Shown: positions 23,016 through 34,152 of the stretch, piece after piece
Layout: every line of letters starts with the position of its first letter
Numbering within the stretch: position 1 is the first letter of the stretch
From: Membranipora membranacea
Lineage: Eukaryota; Bryozoa; Gymnolaemata; Cheilostomatida; Membraniporidae
Direction of reading: 5' to 3'
DNA: 64,000 nt
NCBI GenBank assembly: GCA_914767715.1
Contig: OU612071.1
Span: 1,180,001-1,244,000 of the forward strand
Position numbers and translations under genes: made by a program
Notes under the pieces: model-generated
What the model was told of the DNA's origin: nothing
What the model saw: only the letters and a program-made list of their open reading frames with translations
The model's database searches: none

Positions 23016-24995
23016 ATGGTACTAAATTCTTCACTCCCCAGACATCATTACAGGATAAAGAACCAAAACCAACAGGATCGGGTGAGTCTTACTACATAAA
23101 TCAGTGCAAGTGAAAACTAGGAAAAACTGAATTATTTCAAATGATATGACATACAAAATTATTCGCAATACAGAATGGGGAAAGCTTGGAGGGATAGCAT
23201 TCCAATGCTATCAAAGATCAGATGGCAAGGCTGCCTCAGCTATAATGTTTACTTGTAATAATAAAGGTATATCACTCTTTCCCACCACTTACCTTTTACC
23301 GTATCTCTCAATCTTCTTGCAGGTGCTCAAAATATACAGACCAGCACACCATACCAGGCTGAAAAGCAGCTAACTACTCCTCATCTCAGTGTTACAGGTT
23401 CGTTACGTTTATCGTAGAAATTGTACTGTGTAATTCTAGTGTCCTCATCGACCCTGTTAGTTAATTGACTACGACATAATGATCTTATGTTTATGATAAA
23501 AATGACCGGCTATAGTTCTAACTTCTCTCATAGAATTATCAGTGTTACACCCAAAGAGAAATCCAAACTTCTATTGAACTAAAGAGCGAATCACAATTTT
23601 ATCAAAATTTTATATTTCAGATGTTGGTCAATTTCTCACACCCAACACATCCACTCTGAAACCAGTAATGTTTGGAGCAGGTGAGTGTTTATTTTCAAAA
23701 ATTTAGTATATGTACCAACTGCCATGATAAATATATGTATTTAATTTAAATACGATACAGCTTTACTCTTTGGAATCAGCTTGATAATCTATAAATGATC
23801 AAACAGGCTGTAATTATGCCGTGGTAATGCAGTGTTGTCCTAAATTGCAGTCAGAGAGTTTACTCATTTACACTGCTTAGGAGAATAACGATCAAATGCT
23901 TTATTTTGCCTTATTATCCGCAAAACCAACTACAGTTAGAAGTCCTTTTATAATCTGCACCATGGAAAACTCAAGGGATATAGTTTTCCAAATAATTGGG
24001 TGTTTTTAAGCAGATTCATCGCAAATGTAGTGACAGAAATTGTTTACAAAATATCAGGAACTACAGATCAACAAAACTTGCATATATTAGCTTATAAATA
24101 TCTTTCCAGTGATGTAGATGCTTCAACTACAAGATTTTTTTGCATTCGATCCGTTGTATATAGCTTTCTGATACAGTTTGAGAACCGTTTATTCTGAAAA
24201 CAACCGTAATAATACCTTGCTATTCATCTCTATATCAGGTTCAAATGGGGTTAACCCAACTAGGATGACTCATTTAAGTGCAGAAAGCACAGCCACTCCA
24301 AGCGATGTTCACCCAGAGAAACTGAAAAACAGCAAAGGCAAGTAATTCAAACTACAAAAAAACATGTGATGAAAAAAACAGTTATTTATCTTTTTCTTCG
24401 CCTTGTCCCAATTTCCAGTGTCAAAGTGCGTGCATGTAGTATATTTAGTAAGCTTATTACACTCAAAGACATTGTTGGACATTCATTGACTGCCTTTGTC
24501 CTGGTTGGTACAAACTAATATTCACGATTGTTTCTTCGATATTCAGTTCATAAAAATTATATTGAAATTCGACGATGATAAGATTCATGCAGACAGAAAG
24601 CATCCCCAGGTGTTTTATGAGCCAACTTGTCCAATGTTTGTTATTTAAAATTATAGTCAATTGCATAAATCAGTGAAAATACTTGAATTTCAGAGAAAAT
24701 ACTGATAGAGATATTTGAAGAAAGTACGGAAGACAAAAAGCTGCTGGAATCGTTCCTGGCAGCTCGGCGTAGACTGAAGGAGCGACCAACAATGCTGGCC
24801 AGGGAGGTTTACAGGAAATACTTATTGCCAATGAGAAATATTTTATCAAGGCTCGAGTCATTTTACATTGAGAAGGCAAGGTGTGCGGACCTGGATGTCT
24901 ACAGGAAAACCAAGAAACTCTCATTAATACAAAACAACAAAGAGCTTGAAATTAAAATCAAAGTATGCAATTACTTCCAGAGATCTCTAGAGTAA
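23016..24995 (+). CDS. C-terminal part of an unrecognised protein: repeated linker exons plus helical tail (exons 23016-23081, 23323-23397, 23621-23680, 24239-24337, 24694-24995)
   Basis: Five exons share phase 1 boundaries and keep one open frame. Acceptors are TATTTCAG, CTTCTTGCAG, TATATTTCAG, ATATCAG and GAATTTCAG. Donors are GTGAGT, GTTCGT, GTGAGT and a GC donor, AAAG/GCAAGT, at 24338. The first four encode Ser/Thr/Pro-rich linkers. Exons 1 and 3 look duplicated: DGTKFFTPQTS beside DVGQFLTPNTS. The last exon gives 100 residues rich in Lys, Arg, Leu and Glu (KLLESFLAARRRLKERP..., then REVYRKYLLPMRNIL) and ends at TAA. It is strongly helical and faintly recalls an RGS-like fold, without enough motif identity to claim it. 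Any signal peptide or 5' exons lie upstream and were not found. Confidence 0.6.
23174..23266 (+). CDS. Possible additional phase 1-1 exon of the same plus-strand gene
   Basis: This 93-base segment between CAATACAG and GTATAT would fit in frame (WGKLGGIAFQCYQRSDGKAA...). It is less Ser/Thr/Pro-rich than its neighbours, and the acceptor lacks a pyrimidine tract. It could be a chance ORF or an alternative exon. Confidence 0.2.
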
Positions 24996-25857
24996 ATCAA
25001 AATTGCATGCCTAAAACTAAAACTTCTCATTAAACTATCCTGGATTTTTTAACAAAAACCTTTAACCTTGCCGTCCTAAACTTATCTTCGTAGACAATTG
25101 TTACTTGCTACAATTTTACTTTGACTGCCAGCATGCATCATAATAATATATTGACTATGGATCATATTTTTCTCCTGAGGCTGAGATCAGTTCATAAAAC
25201 ATGAATGGTCAGGCATTTCGAATGATATTAGTAAATTAGGATTTTATTTCCCTAATTCTTAGTTTTGTATTTCTCAACAGATGTAAATATAACAACAGAA
25301 ATTACGTTAGCCCTCTTTCTATCACACTTACTAGGTATGAAGTTTAGGGCACTGGAATCCTTTCACAAATACAAATAGAATAGAAAGCTGTTTATTTAAA
25401 AAAATCAGTCTTACTCTAAAATATAATTGATCCACAGTATACCTGCATTGAACTTAAAGCTCACTGACACCTGAATAGAATGCAAAGCATTGGAATGAAA
25501 AATTATGAATAATCGCCGAGGTGAGAATAATAAACTGCACAACAGAAATTGCAATCAGAAGAAAAGACCAGAAAGTTTAGATGTTATTCTTGGCATAAAC
25601 AAGCAATGGAATCTTTAGGCAGCGTGTAGAGATTAAATCAACTGTTCCACCCACAAAACACTGGTATCAACATCAACAACCATAGAGGGCCTACTGCTAT
25701 TGTCAACAGGATAATTTAATACCAGTAGTCAATTGATGTATCAATACAAATGTGGGCACTGCACAGCTTGAAACTTTGATAAAATGACAGCATGTGCCCA
25801 TCCCTATCAATTATCATATGGGAAAGTTAATGTGGCACTACTTGTTGACCTATTGAT

Positions 25858-28345
25858 TCAACAGGGTGCAGTGTCAACATAGTGCTGCACTGACATTAGA
25901 GGTTGACTTATGTGACAGTTCACTGACGGAGGAGGTGCTAACGGTGCTATTTGATGTGTTTTGACTGGTGTCCACTCTATACCACCATGAGTCTCAATAA
26001 TAGTCTGTAAAAAGAAAAATTATTCCAATCACTGTGTCATGATTTCCGAGCGATTGTGGCTAAATCAGGGGGTGGGTTTCAACCTGTCGATGGCTAGAGT
26101 ATCCTAAATTTGAATATATTTGGCATACTCGATATCTACCCCAACCCATCACCAAAAAATACATATGATACGTGTGTAAGTGATGTCTCAATTATAGTCT
26201 GAAAAGAAGGAAAATTTATATCAATCACTGTGCCATAATTTCAGAGTGATTTTGGCTAAATCAGGGGGTAGGGTGTCAACTATCGCTGACTAAAGTCTCC
26301 AATTTTGATATATTTGACAAATTCTTTGCTTACCCCAACCCATCACGGAAAAATATATATTATACATGTGTAAGTGATGTAGCAAAAATCATGAATCAGG
26401 GGATTTCATCGCTTGACATAATAATTTTGCCGGTGACTCGCAAGATATTGATAGATAAACATTGGTGATGACCATTCAAGCCCATAGGCTACATACCTTG
26501 GGTGGGGTGGTATTTGTCACTGGTGTCTTTACAATCTCAGTTCCAAGTGTTACAAAGAGAGCATCAGCAGATAGAGTGTGCTTTTTTGAAACCGGAGTTA
26601 TTGGTGGAGGGTGTCAAGGTGTGAGAAATCTGTTGAGTATGATGCTCTGTTGTATATCAGAGAGTGGCTTCTTATCTTCTGAGTCACTGTCCCCATCCTA
26701 CATTCACTCCTCCAAATAGTAACACTGTAAAGAATAATCTTGTATGTAGAAATATCATGATGTGAAGTCATAACAATTGTAAGATTGTTGAATAAAAATA
26801 ATTATATGCGGAGTTTGGGACACCATTTAACAGTATATGTGAGAAGTGACCTCCTGACAGCTATCTATTGTATGCCGTCTTTTGATAGAATATGCTCAAG
26901 CTATGATTGTCCACGAAACTCCGAATTGAGATGTATGTAGGCCTAAGCAACCACATCAAAACATCACTTTTTGAAGTACCATTCTATCACAAAAGCATGC
27001 ATAGTGCAAACAGATATATATATATATATATATATATCTAAACTCAAGAGTGCAAATGCTCAGTTCGATGGTGTCACAGGTGGCAAACAATAACCCCCTT
27101 CCCTTCTAACAGAGGCACTGTTGAAGTTTAGATCAGAGTACACAATATGACGCATAAATCATGGCTCAGAATAACTCATTTTACCTACAACTGAATCAGT
27201 TGAGGGGTATTGTGTGATAGACGACAACCGAGATGAATAATAGTCCAGCTATATCCAATTTTAGACTAACAACGATCAACTAATGTAGCCTACATATTTC
27301 TTAACCATGTGTTGCACTAACAAAAACAGGGCCATTCACAGTCGACAGCCCTAGAAGGCCTACTGTTATTGACAACAAGATGACATCACTACTCATCTTT
27401 TTCCACATTCATCACACCCATCTTCTAAAGTGTGACCTTGGTTAGCTACTAGAAATTTGTTCAATTACATCATTTATCACCAGCAACTGGGGGGGGGGGA
27501 CAATCAATGCATAAAACTAAACAGGAAAATCAGGAAGTCAAATTGAAGATAGGTATAATACCTCAAATTGAAGATAGGTATAATACCTTAGAGAGTAATA
27601 ACCCTCACGCCCTAAAACGTACCTGTCAGTTGTTACATCAATAAAAGTAACAAAACAATTTCACTGAAATAAAAAACAACATCATTAATCCCAGCTTACC
27701 CCATTAGGAACATCTGGACATGAGAGGGGACAACCGTCTGTACATATATGATATTGGTTTGATGTAACAACACACTGGTATGTTTTAGGGCATCAGGAAT
27801 CTGAAAAGGAAACAAGGTTGAACTTAAGGCAAAAATAGGCAGCAGTGAAGGGGAGGGAAGGGATGAGGTGACTTGATGTTGCCAGATGGAATGAGTTGTT
27901 CCCTCCGTGAAAAGAGGACACAACTCCGATAGTCATTTAACTCCTAATTACACTGGCCGGCTATAATGACAAACTCCTGCTGAGACATGCCAGTTTCCCT
28001 TGATCTCATACCGTCTACCAATTTATGCCATGAGACTTCAATGATTACGCAAACCCAATTATCATCAGTTATACACATCACCTGACATTTATATCATAAT
28101 ATTATCAAAGACGCTTGATGAGTGTAATAATGGAGATATCGATGTTTTTGACCCCAGCCGTCTTTGCCGGCTCAAACCCTTCTTGGTCGGTTCCCTGCTG
28201 CATCTAAATCAAATTTTACTACAATAATCGAAAATTTGATTGTCTTCTTACCTGTTTGAGGAGGTACGATAGTCAGCTGAATGACTATTGATACTACGAG
28301 TTGTATCGCATCTGCCATAAACCACCAATACACTCTCCTCTTCAT
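25858..28345 (-). CDS. Secreted or membrane protein with Cys-rich exon and Pro-rich tail; two in-frame TGA codons (exons 28345-28252, 27800-27700, 26697-26497, 26004-25858)
   Basis: Exon 1 starts MKRRVYWWFMADAIQLVVSI, a signal or anchor sequence, and ends in phase 1 at ACAG/GTAAGAAG. Exon 2 follows CTTTTCAG and encodes CPKTYQCVVTSNQYHICTDG then CPLSCPDVPNG, but begins with an in-frame TGA (27795-27793). Exon 3 (DGDSDSEDKKPLSDIQQ, later HTLSADALFVTLGTEIVK) holds another TGA (26616-26614). Exon 4 ends ...QHYVDTAPC at TGA 25858. All later phases agree (1, 0, 0), which is hard to get by chance. Exon 3's acceptor is weak. Either this is a decaying gene (both stops could come from CGA), or exons 1-2 and 3-4 are joined wrongly or through unseen exons. 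No transmembrane exon was found. Confidence 0.45.
25990..26385. repeat. Two-copy tandem repeat, ~195 bp unit
   Basis: Blocks with TAGTCTG...AATCACTGTG, GGCTAAATCAGGGGGT and TACCCCAACCCATCAC occur at about 25995-26190 and 26190-26385 with moderate divergence. They lie in the last intron of the minus-strand gene. The first copy overlaps the start of the terminal exon's acceptor region, so duplication may have touched its splicing. Confidence 0.75.
27013..27038. repeat. (TA)n microsatellite
   Basis: An uninterrupted AT dinucleotide run of about 26 bases. A similar interrupted run lies at 30915-30945. Confidence 0.9.
27540..27591. repeat. 26 bp direct duplication
   Basis: CAAATTGAAGATAGGTATAA plus TACCT occurs twice in a row, differing only at its edge. 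Confidence 0.85.
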
Positions 28346-29284
28346 TGTACTGTTCTCCGTACTATTCTGCTAGCTGTCTTGCTTGAACGATATAGACTAA
28401 AACAGAAAAAAGCTGCAATCAAATGACTCTTTGCTTGCATCTAGGCATATGTGTTTTTTTCCCAATTGACAAGACAAAGAATTATACCAACGCTATACTC
28501 TAGAAAACACTAGAATAGACCATTCTATTGATCAGGTTTTACATTAAGGAAACTTGCAATTGTGTGCAAGCTGGTAATGATCTAGGTTCACTCAGGAACC
28601 AATTTCTCTACTCTCCAACTACAGACCACTATAACCAATGGTTGTGAGTGGTTGACCCTGATCTAAGGCGAGGTTCATGCTTGAAAGCTAAAGAACCCAC
28701 ACATATAATATTATAAGCAATCAACCCCAGATCACTGCTTATTATATTATATTGAATGATCGCTGTGATGCAGTTGAGACTCTGTACAGCCAATAAAACA
28801 TTTCATTCCAATACTATTGGCAATAAGCAAGGTCTGTACTGGTTTCCTTCCTCTGATGATCGGGGGTTGGTACATTCTGAATAACATTATAGACCAGGGG
28901 GTAGTTCAATTAGCATGAGCGGTGCTTGCCCTAAATCGGTTACATTAGGTGCAAACAGGAACTTAGTGACTCATCAAATAATATGGCTATGAGGAATGTG
29001 TTTGAGAAGTGATAGTGATCAACCAGAGAAAAGAATACAAATGATAATTGTAGTCTGAGAAATTCTGTTCAGTTGTTCAGTCTGTTCAGCATTATACAGT
29101 TACCGGATCAACAATGATCAATCATTTACGCCGACAAAGTCTATGCAAATACTTTATACAAATGCAAGCCCCCCCCCCCCTACATAGGCTGTAGTTGTAG
29201 TAGAGAGAGGGGGTATTTCCTTACAATGAATAGTTGGTTAAAAAAATGTTGGTTAAAATCACAAGGGTTAGTCACTCACCACAT
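28346..29284. other. Intergenic spacer upstream of the minus-strand signal-peptide exon
   Basis: No supported exon or repeat beyond a C11-like run at about 29169. The promoter of the minus-strand gene should lie just right of 28345. No clear TATA box was seen there. Confidence 0.4.
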
Positions 29285-29482
29285 TGTAGCGGCGAAATAG
29301 TGTGTGCCTTAAGGGCGAGGCTGCAATGACGGCGCCAATTTGCTCTCAGTTTGTAGGCAGGTTGCAGCACACCTGGGGGTCCAACAACTCCCAGTAGTCA
29401 GTCGACTGCAGTGGAATTCGAACCCACGACCTTCAACACTAGCAGGCTGAAGGACCTGCGCTCTAACCACTGAGCCACCAAA
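29285..29482 (-). mobile_element. tRNA-derived SINE-like element, most complete copy
   Basis: Read on the minus strand, it begins GGTGGCTCAGTGGTTAGAGC (A box, 29463-29477), has GGGTTCGAATTCC (B box, 29413-29425), and continues into a body ending near GGCACACACTATTTCGCCGC. The tRNA-like head has the spacing of a real tRNA gene, but the body is unrelated, as in SINEs. Relatives lie at 40555-40725 and 44010-44190, and as head-less fragments in the tandem array. Confidence 0.75.
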
Positions 29483-30280
29483 TAATTTAGCAATATTAGT
29501 TCTTGATAATAAATGATAGTTGCAGAGTTGTCCACCTAAACCTGCACGGAAGGTTTGTGACACACTAGTTAGAATCTTCTCTGAGAAACCAAATACAGAG
29601 AATTAATGAGGATACTACCAAGGAGCTAACTGAAACTCCCTGATATTATCACCAACCAATAACTGGTATGAGCCTCCAATCTTACTATTTTTAGTCCTTA
29701 TCATTGCTTAAAATGACACTGTCTGTACTACAGTAACATTGGTATCTGATTGGCAAACTACAGAAGGCCACTGGTAGTGATAATAACTTAACTGACAGAA
29801 ACTAGCTAGACTTCTTAGTCTACTCATTCTTCACTTACGACTGAGCACTCAGTAGTAGTATATTGAAGTCAGAAGTGTCAGTGTGTACTAAATAAATAGC
29901 ATTTTACCTTACATACAGGAGCACTACAACAAAGTAATTCAACCAACTCCATTCACAGCAGTTCTTATGTCATTCTTCTTGTTGCCAAGCTGAGTTGGCT
30001 CATCATCTCTTCATCGTGAGTTGATTACTAGCAATATCCATTACTAGCTCCCCAATCCAGAACACAGGTTGTTTTCAGTACGTATGCAGTTATTGAACAG
30101 GCCAATGAGGAAAAAGTAATATGTATAGATACGGCAAATCCATTGAATTCAATTGGCCAATCATATCAAAGCCCGTGAGAAAATCAGAGACAGAGAGAGG
30201 ATAACTTTTATATTTTGAAATTTTTGACGTGAGAAGGCAATTGCCAACCGGTTACCTTATTACACTGGAGTATAACATTT

Positions 30281-31150
30281 TTTTGTTTGACTATTTTGAA
30301 ACCCCTCTGCAGTGTACTAATACTCCATGTACTAAACCCCCTATAAATTCATCATTTGAAGATGCAAAATAATATTTTTTGAATGTCAGTGTCCTTGCAA
30401 ATATCCTTATTCTTTGGCTATTTATGTGAGAGTCTATAGGTGACTTGTCAAAACTTGAATTCATTGATTGATGCTCAAAATGATCAAGTTGTGATATTAT
30501 TCAACAAATGCATCGCTTATTCTGTTTAGCTAGGAAAATACTTTATTCATGTTTTATAATAGCATTAAAGCTTGCATGAAGCACTACTTCATCAAGTAAC
30601 TACTATCAATAAAACTAGTTTTATTTGTCGAAGGCGCAACGCAAAAGAAAATATCTGGTTATCTATCGTTTAATGATTCTAATGATTCTAATTATATAGT
30701 GTGAATTCAAATGAAGGTGAGAATGTTTAAACACCATAATAAATGTCAAATTAGAAGGTGGAATGTTATTATAATAATATGTTTTCTGGTGGCAACATTA
30801 TATGTAACTGATTCTAATAATGGTAACGGAAACCAGTTGAGAAAGCACTACTGATAAAAGTTATTTTGTGAATGAATTTTGGTGCGTAACATAGTCCAGA
30901 CACATCTCGACATAAATATATATACATATATATATATATATATATGACCACACTACTGATAAAAATTTTTTTCTTGTGATATGACATATTTTTCTATAAA
31001 TGTGAACAAAAGAAGAGTGAATATTCAAACATCAATTAGGAGACTGCACTTGGCAGTTAATCTAAGCAATGGGAATCTTTAGTCATGCTCATAATAATTC
31101 ATTATGCATGCGAAATAAATTTCATCATATCTTTATGATTATTGACAGTA
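30281..31150 (+). repeat. ~0.85-1 kb dispersed repeat, copy 1
   Basis: A long stretch, including CATTTGAAGATGCAAAATAA, CATCGCTTATTCTGTTTAGC and AATAATGGTAACGGAAACCA, recurs in the same orientation and order at about 53073-54070. Divergence is substantial, with indels and a (TA)n expansion here. There is no ORF. It is an old segmental duplication or two copies of an unknown non-autonomous element. Confidence 0.7.
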
Positions 31151-31382
31151 AACAATGTTAGTTAATTAGTAATCTCTTAATATCTTGGCTCGCTGTGAAG
31201 TTCACCGTCAGCTTGAGGTCTTGTTGGATACTGATATGGACCCTCATAAGGGTGTTGGTCACCGGCAGAAAGATTCCTTCCAGTATGTATTGGTTGAATA
31301 TTGCCTGCTGCTTGACTACAAGACGTTAGCTTTAAAATTTAATGAAATGAGCACACTATTGCCCTCATGTACGTCTTGATAT

Positions 31383-31425
31383 ACTGGTAACTTGGACCTT
31401 ATAAAATAAGGTCCAAGTAACCAGT
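31383..31425. repeat. Hairpin-forming inverted repeat, 20 bp arms, 3 bp loop
   Basis: ACTGGTAACTTGGACCTTAT (31383-31402) is followed by AAA and a reverse complement differing at one position (31406-31425). On the minus strand it lies 61 bases after the stop codon of the NHL-repeat gene, so it would be in its 3' UTR and could act in RNA. Confidence 0.85.
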
Positions 31426-31485
31426 AATCTGTATGTGTCTTTCATCGTTTCATAACTAGTAGTAGTGTCTGCTGTCACAATTTCC

Positions 31486-34152
31486 TTACTTAGCAGTGCT
31501 GTAGATATGATCACTTGTCCTGTGCTGAGTAACTGTAGTGTGTGTTTGGTTACCATGGTGATCAGTCATGTTTCTATAATCAGCATTCGTCTCATCTAAG
31601 TTTTGCATTCTCATGTTAGAGTTATCTGCCCTACAACAAACGAATTATAAACTCAAACAATAAACAAACTCTCCTTTTCACAGTTGATGTCCCTGTTCTC
31701 ATCAAGACTTAATTTGTAAAATTTTTGGTGCTGAAAAAGCTGGGATTTGTCAAATTAACGTATTAGCTTTTTACTCTTATACTATCTCACTGCATTTGAG
31801 CATCATTGTCATTGAGAGGATGCAATCAAAAAAAAGAAAATTTAGACAGATGAGAACCATTCACAAAGTTAAATTACACAGCATATTTTTTCTGAGGGGC
31901 TTCATTATCAAACTCTACCTGAAGAAGATCAGCGGATTCATCAAGACGGTCCCAAGTCTGTGTAAAAGAGGAGGGTTGTGTCTGGGTCATTCACATTCAA
32001 AAGAAGCCAGTTACAGAAACAGAATAATTATCAAACTATAAAGAACTCACCTTTGATTAGCTGAGTTTGCCTGCGTTCTCAGTCTTACTATGAAAGCTAT
32101 GAATATAAAGATTGAAATCAGTATTATAGTCCCAGGCTTCGCACCAGATATTATCGCAATATTGACATTCGAAATATTCGAACTTTCAGTTGCCGTGCCA
32201 GTTGTTCTCTCGTTGTTTCCATCTGTAATAAATACACGATATCATGAATTATATTCCTGTCTTTCAATAAACAAATTTAATTAATTGGACACATGGTGCC
32301 AAACAAAAATCTTGCATTAATTGTTGCCTCTCTCATACAAACATTAAGGTTCATTCACTCTGGACATAGGCTTAGGGTAAAAATTGATAATAATCGACAG
32401 AACTTAACTGAATATATTATTTAGAATACCTGTTGTTGATTTGGTATCATGTGTTGTCAGAAATTCCCTTGTCCCTGTAGTGTCGGTAGAAGGTCCTGTT
32501 GTGGTAGTCAAAGCAGTTCCTGAATGATAAGATCACAATTTGGAACAACAATAATCAAACTGAACCAGACCTACAGATTGCTGTGACTGGTAACATTTTT
32601 TCATACGGAAAACTACATGATGGCTTCGCAAGCAATCCACAGAATGAGGCTCAATGATCTCTCAGTCGGCGCTTATGTGTATACCTTGAAAAGATAAAAA
32701 ATATCGCTCAAATTTCCATTTCCTCTAAGTTTTTTATACAAATGGATCAAAATCTCAGCTACAAGATTAATTTCGTGGATATTCTCAGATCTGACAACTC
32801 TTAATGTGTCCCAATAATAATTGACGTCACTGACCATGTATTTTTCTAATTCTTTGATAACCGCCGACATAGAGGGTGTCATGTATGATCAGTATTGACC
32901 TAGGTCTGTAGAGCTGATAGGATGTTTGATTCCCATCTTCATATCCTTGTGTCCCAGAGCAGATTGATGCACTTGTGTTTTTGGTCAGATCTAATAATCG
33001 CAGTCTGTTGTTTAAGTGATCAGCAATTAAAATAAGGTCATCGGCAAGAAATACAATGCCCTTTGGATAACTAAATCTGATAACAGATAAAAGTCCATCA
33101 ACAAATCCAGTAGATGCGGCTCCTGCCAACTTAGACATTGTCTCACTCAGATAGTCATACACAGTCACACCATGTTCATAAGTTATGTACGCATCTCCTG
33201 TTGATTTCTGTTGGGCCAGATTAAAAAAATATTGTGATCCTCTGTCCAGAGTCGTGACATTTTTCTCTCCTCCGTTGACTGACATGAACCTCAGAGCTCC
33301 TCCGTAGATTTCAGTAATGAAGAAATGTCCAGGGTTCTTCAAATCTTCTATTATTGCCCATGGATAAGTGAAGAGTGCATCAGTCCCATCTCTATCACCT
33401 CTGACCTCACATGTGCCTATGTACGTAGCGGTTGAATTTGTTAACCGATCCACAGACCTGAAGCAATTATTCAAGCGATCCACTGCGAGAAGGTTAGTGT
33501 TGGTTAGCTGAAAGAAGGATGTGATGCTTTTAAACCTAGCCTGATCCCCGACACCCTCAGTGTATCCAGCCCGCAGCCCTACTATGAGTGATGTTTTAGT
33601 TCCGTCTGTAGATTTGAGCGAGTATCCATCACAGAGGAGAACATTTCCGGGTTTTAATCTATCCTCTGCCATATGGTACACATAGCTTTCTGTGATGGTG
33701 TATGTGTCCGTATAATAATTAGGAGAAAGCCTATAAAAGATAATGATTTAAGTTGCCATATAATATCATTGACTTCTTTTTTGTTCCTTAAATTGAGGCT
33801 ATACTTAGGGTGCAATTTGACACAAATTCAACAGTAACATTGAAAAATGGTTAGTCTATTTATCAATACCAATCTAATTGTCGGACAATTCGCAAAAGAC
33901 ACAAACAAACGTTACAATAATTTGTGATCTTAACGCAATGGATAGTCAATAATACAAAGAAATTCAGAATCATCGGCACCACTTTCACAAATATATATAT
34001 GATACAGAAATATGTAATGTAATACAATCCTTGAGTTTTGTTTAATTTTAAATTGATAAAATGAACATTGGGTTATCCTGGTAATGGCATATAACTCACC
34101 GTAGTCCAGCTGTACAACTCATTAATAGCACTATACACCAAATCATGATCAT
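31486..34152 (-). CDS. Type I membrane protein with NHL-repeat ectodomain (exons 34152-34100, 33730-32835, 32519-32430, 32222-32051, optional 31957-31919, 31630-31486)
   Basis: Exon 1 encodes the signal peptide MIMIWCIVLLMSCTAG. Exon 2 (about 299 codons) carries about five NHL-type beta-propeller blades, for example FFQLTNTNLLAVDRLNNCFR, YPKGIVFLADDLILIADHLN and PRSILIIHDTLYVGGYQRI. Exon 3 is a Thr/Ser-rich stalk. Exon 4 holds the transmembrane helix TIILISIFIFIAFIV, then basic residues. The last exon is a tail with YRNM (a YxxM motif) and ends IYSTAK-TAA. Every junction is GT-AG with matching phases (2,1,1,2,...). A 39-base exon with good splice sites keeps frame if included, giving 451 or 464 residues. 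NHL ectodomains bind ligands extracellularly; the ligand and tail signalling here are unknown. Exon 1 ATG directly follows CTTCAG, so a 5' UTR intron is possible. Confidence 0.8.

Noticed and set aside
26614-27795. Genetic code with TGA or TAA reassigned to an amino acid
   Set aside because: TAA and TGA both serve as the natural ends of several well-supported exons, so in-frame stops are better read as decay or modelling errors.
29409-29482. Functional tRNA gene
   Set aside because: A and B boxes are good but the flanks continue into a SINE body shared with other copies; acceptor-stem pairing is not evident.
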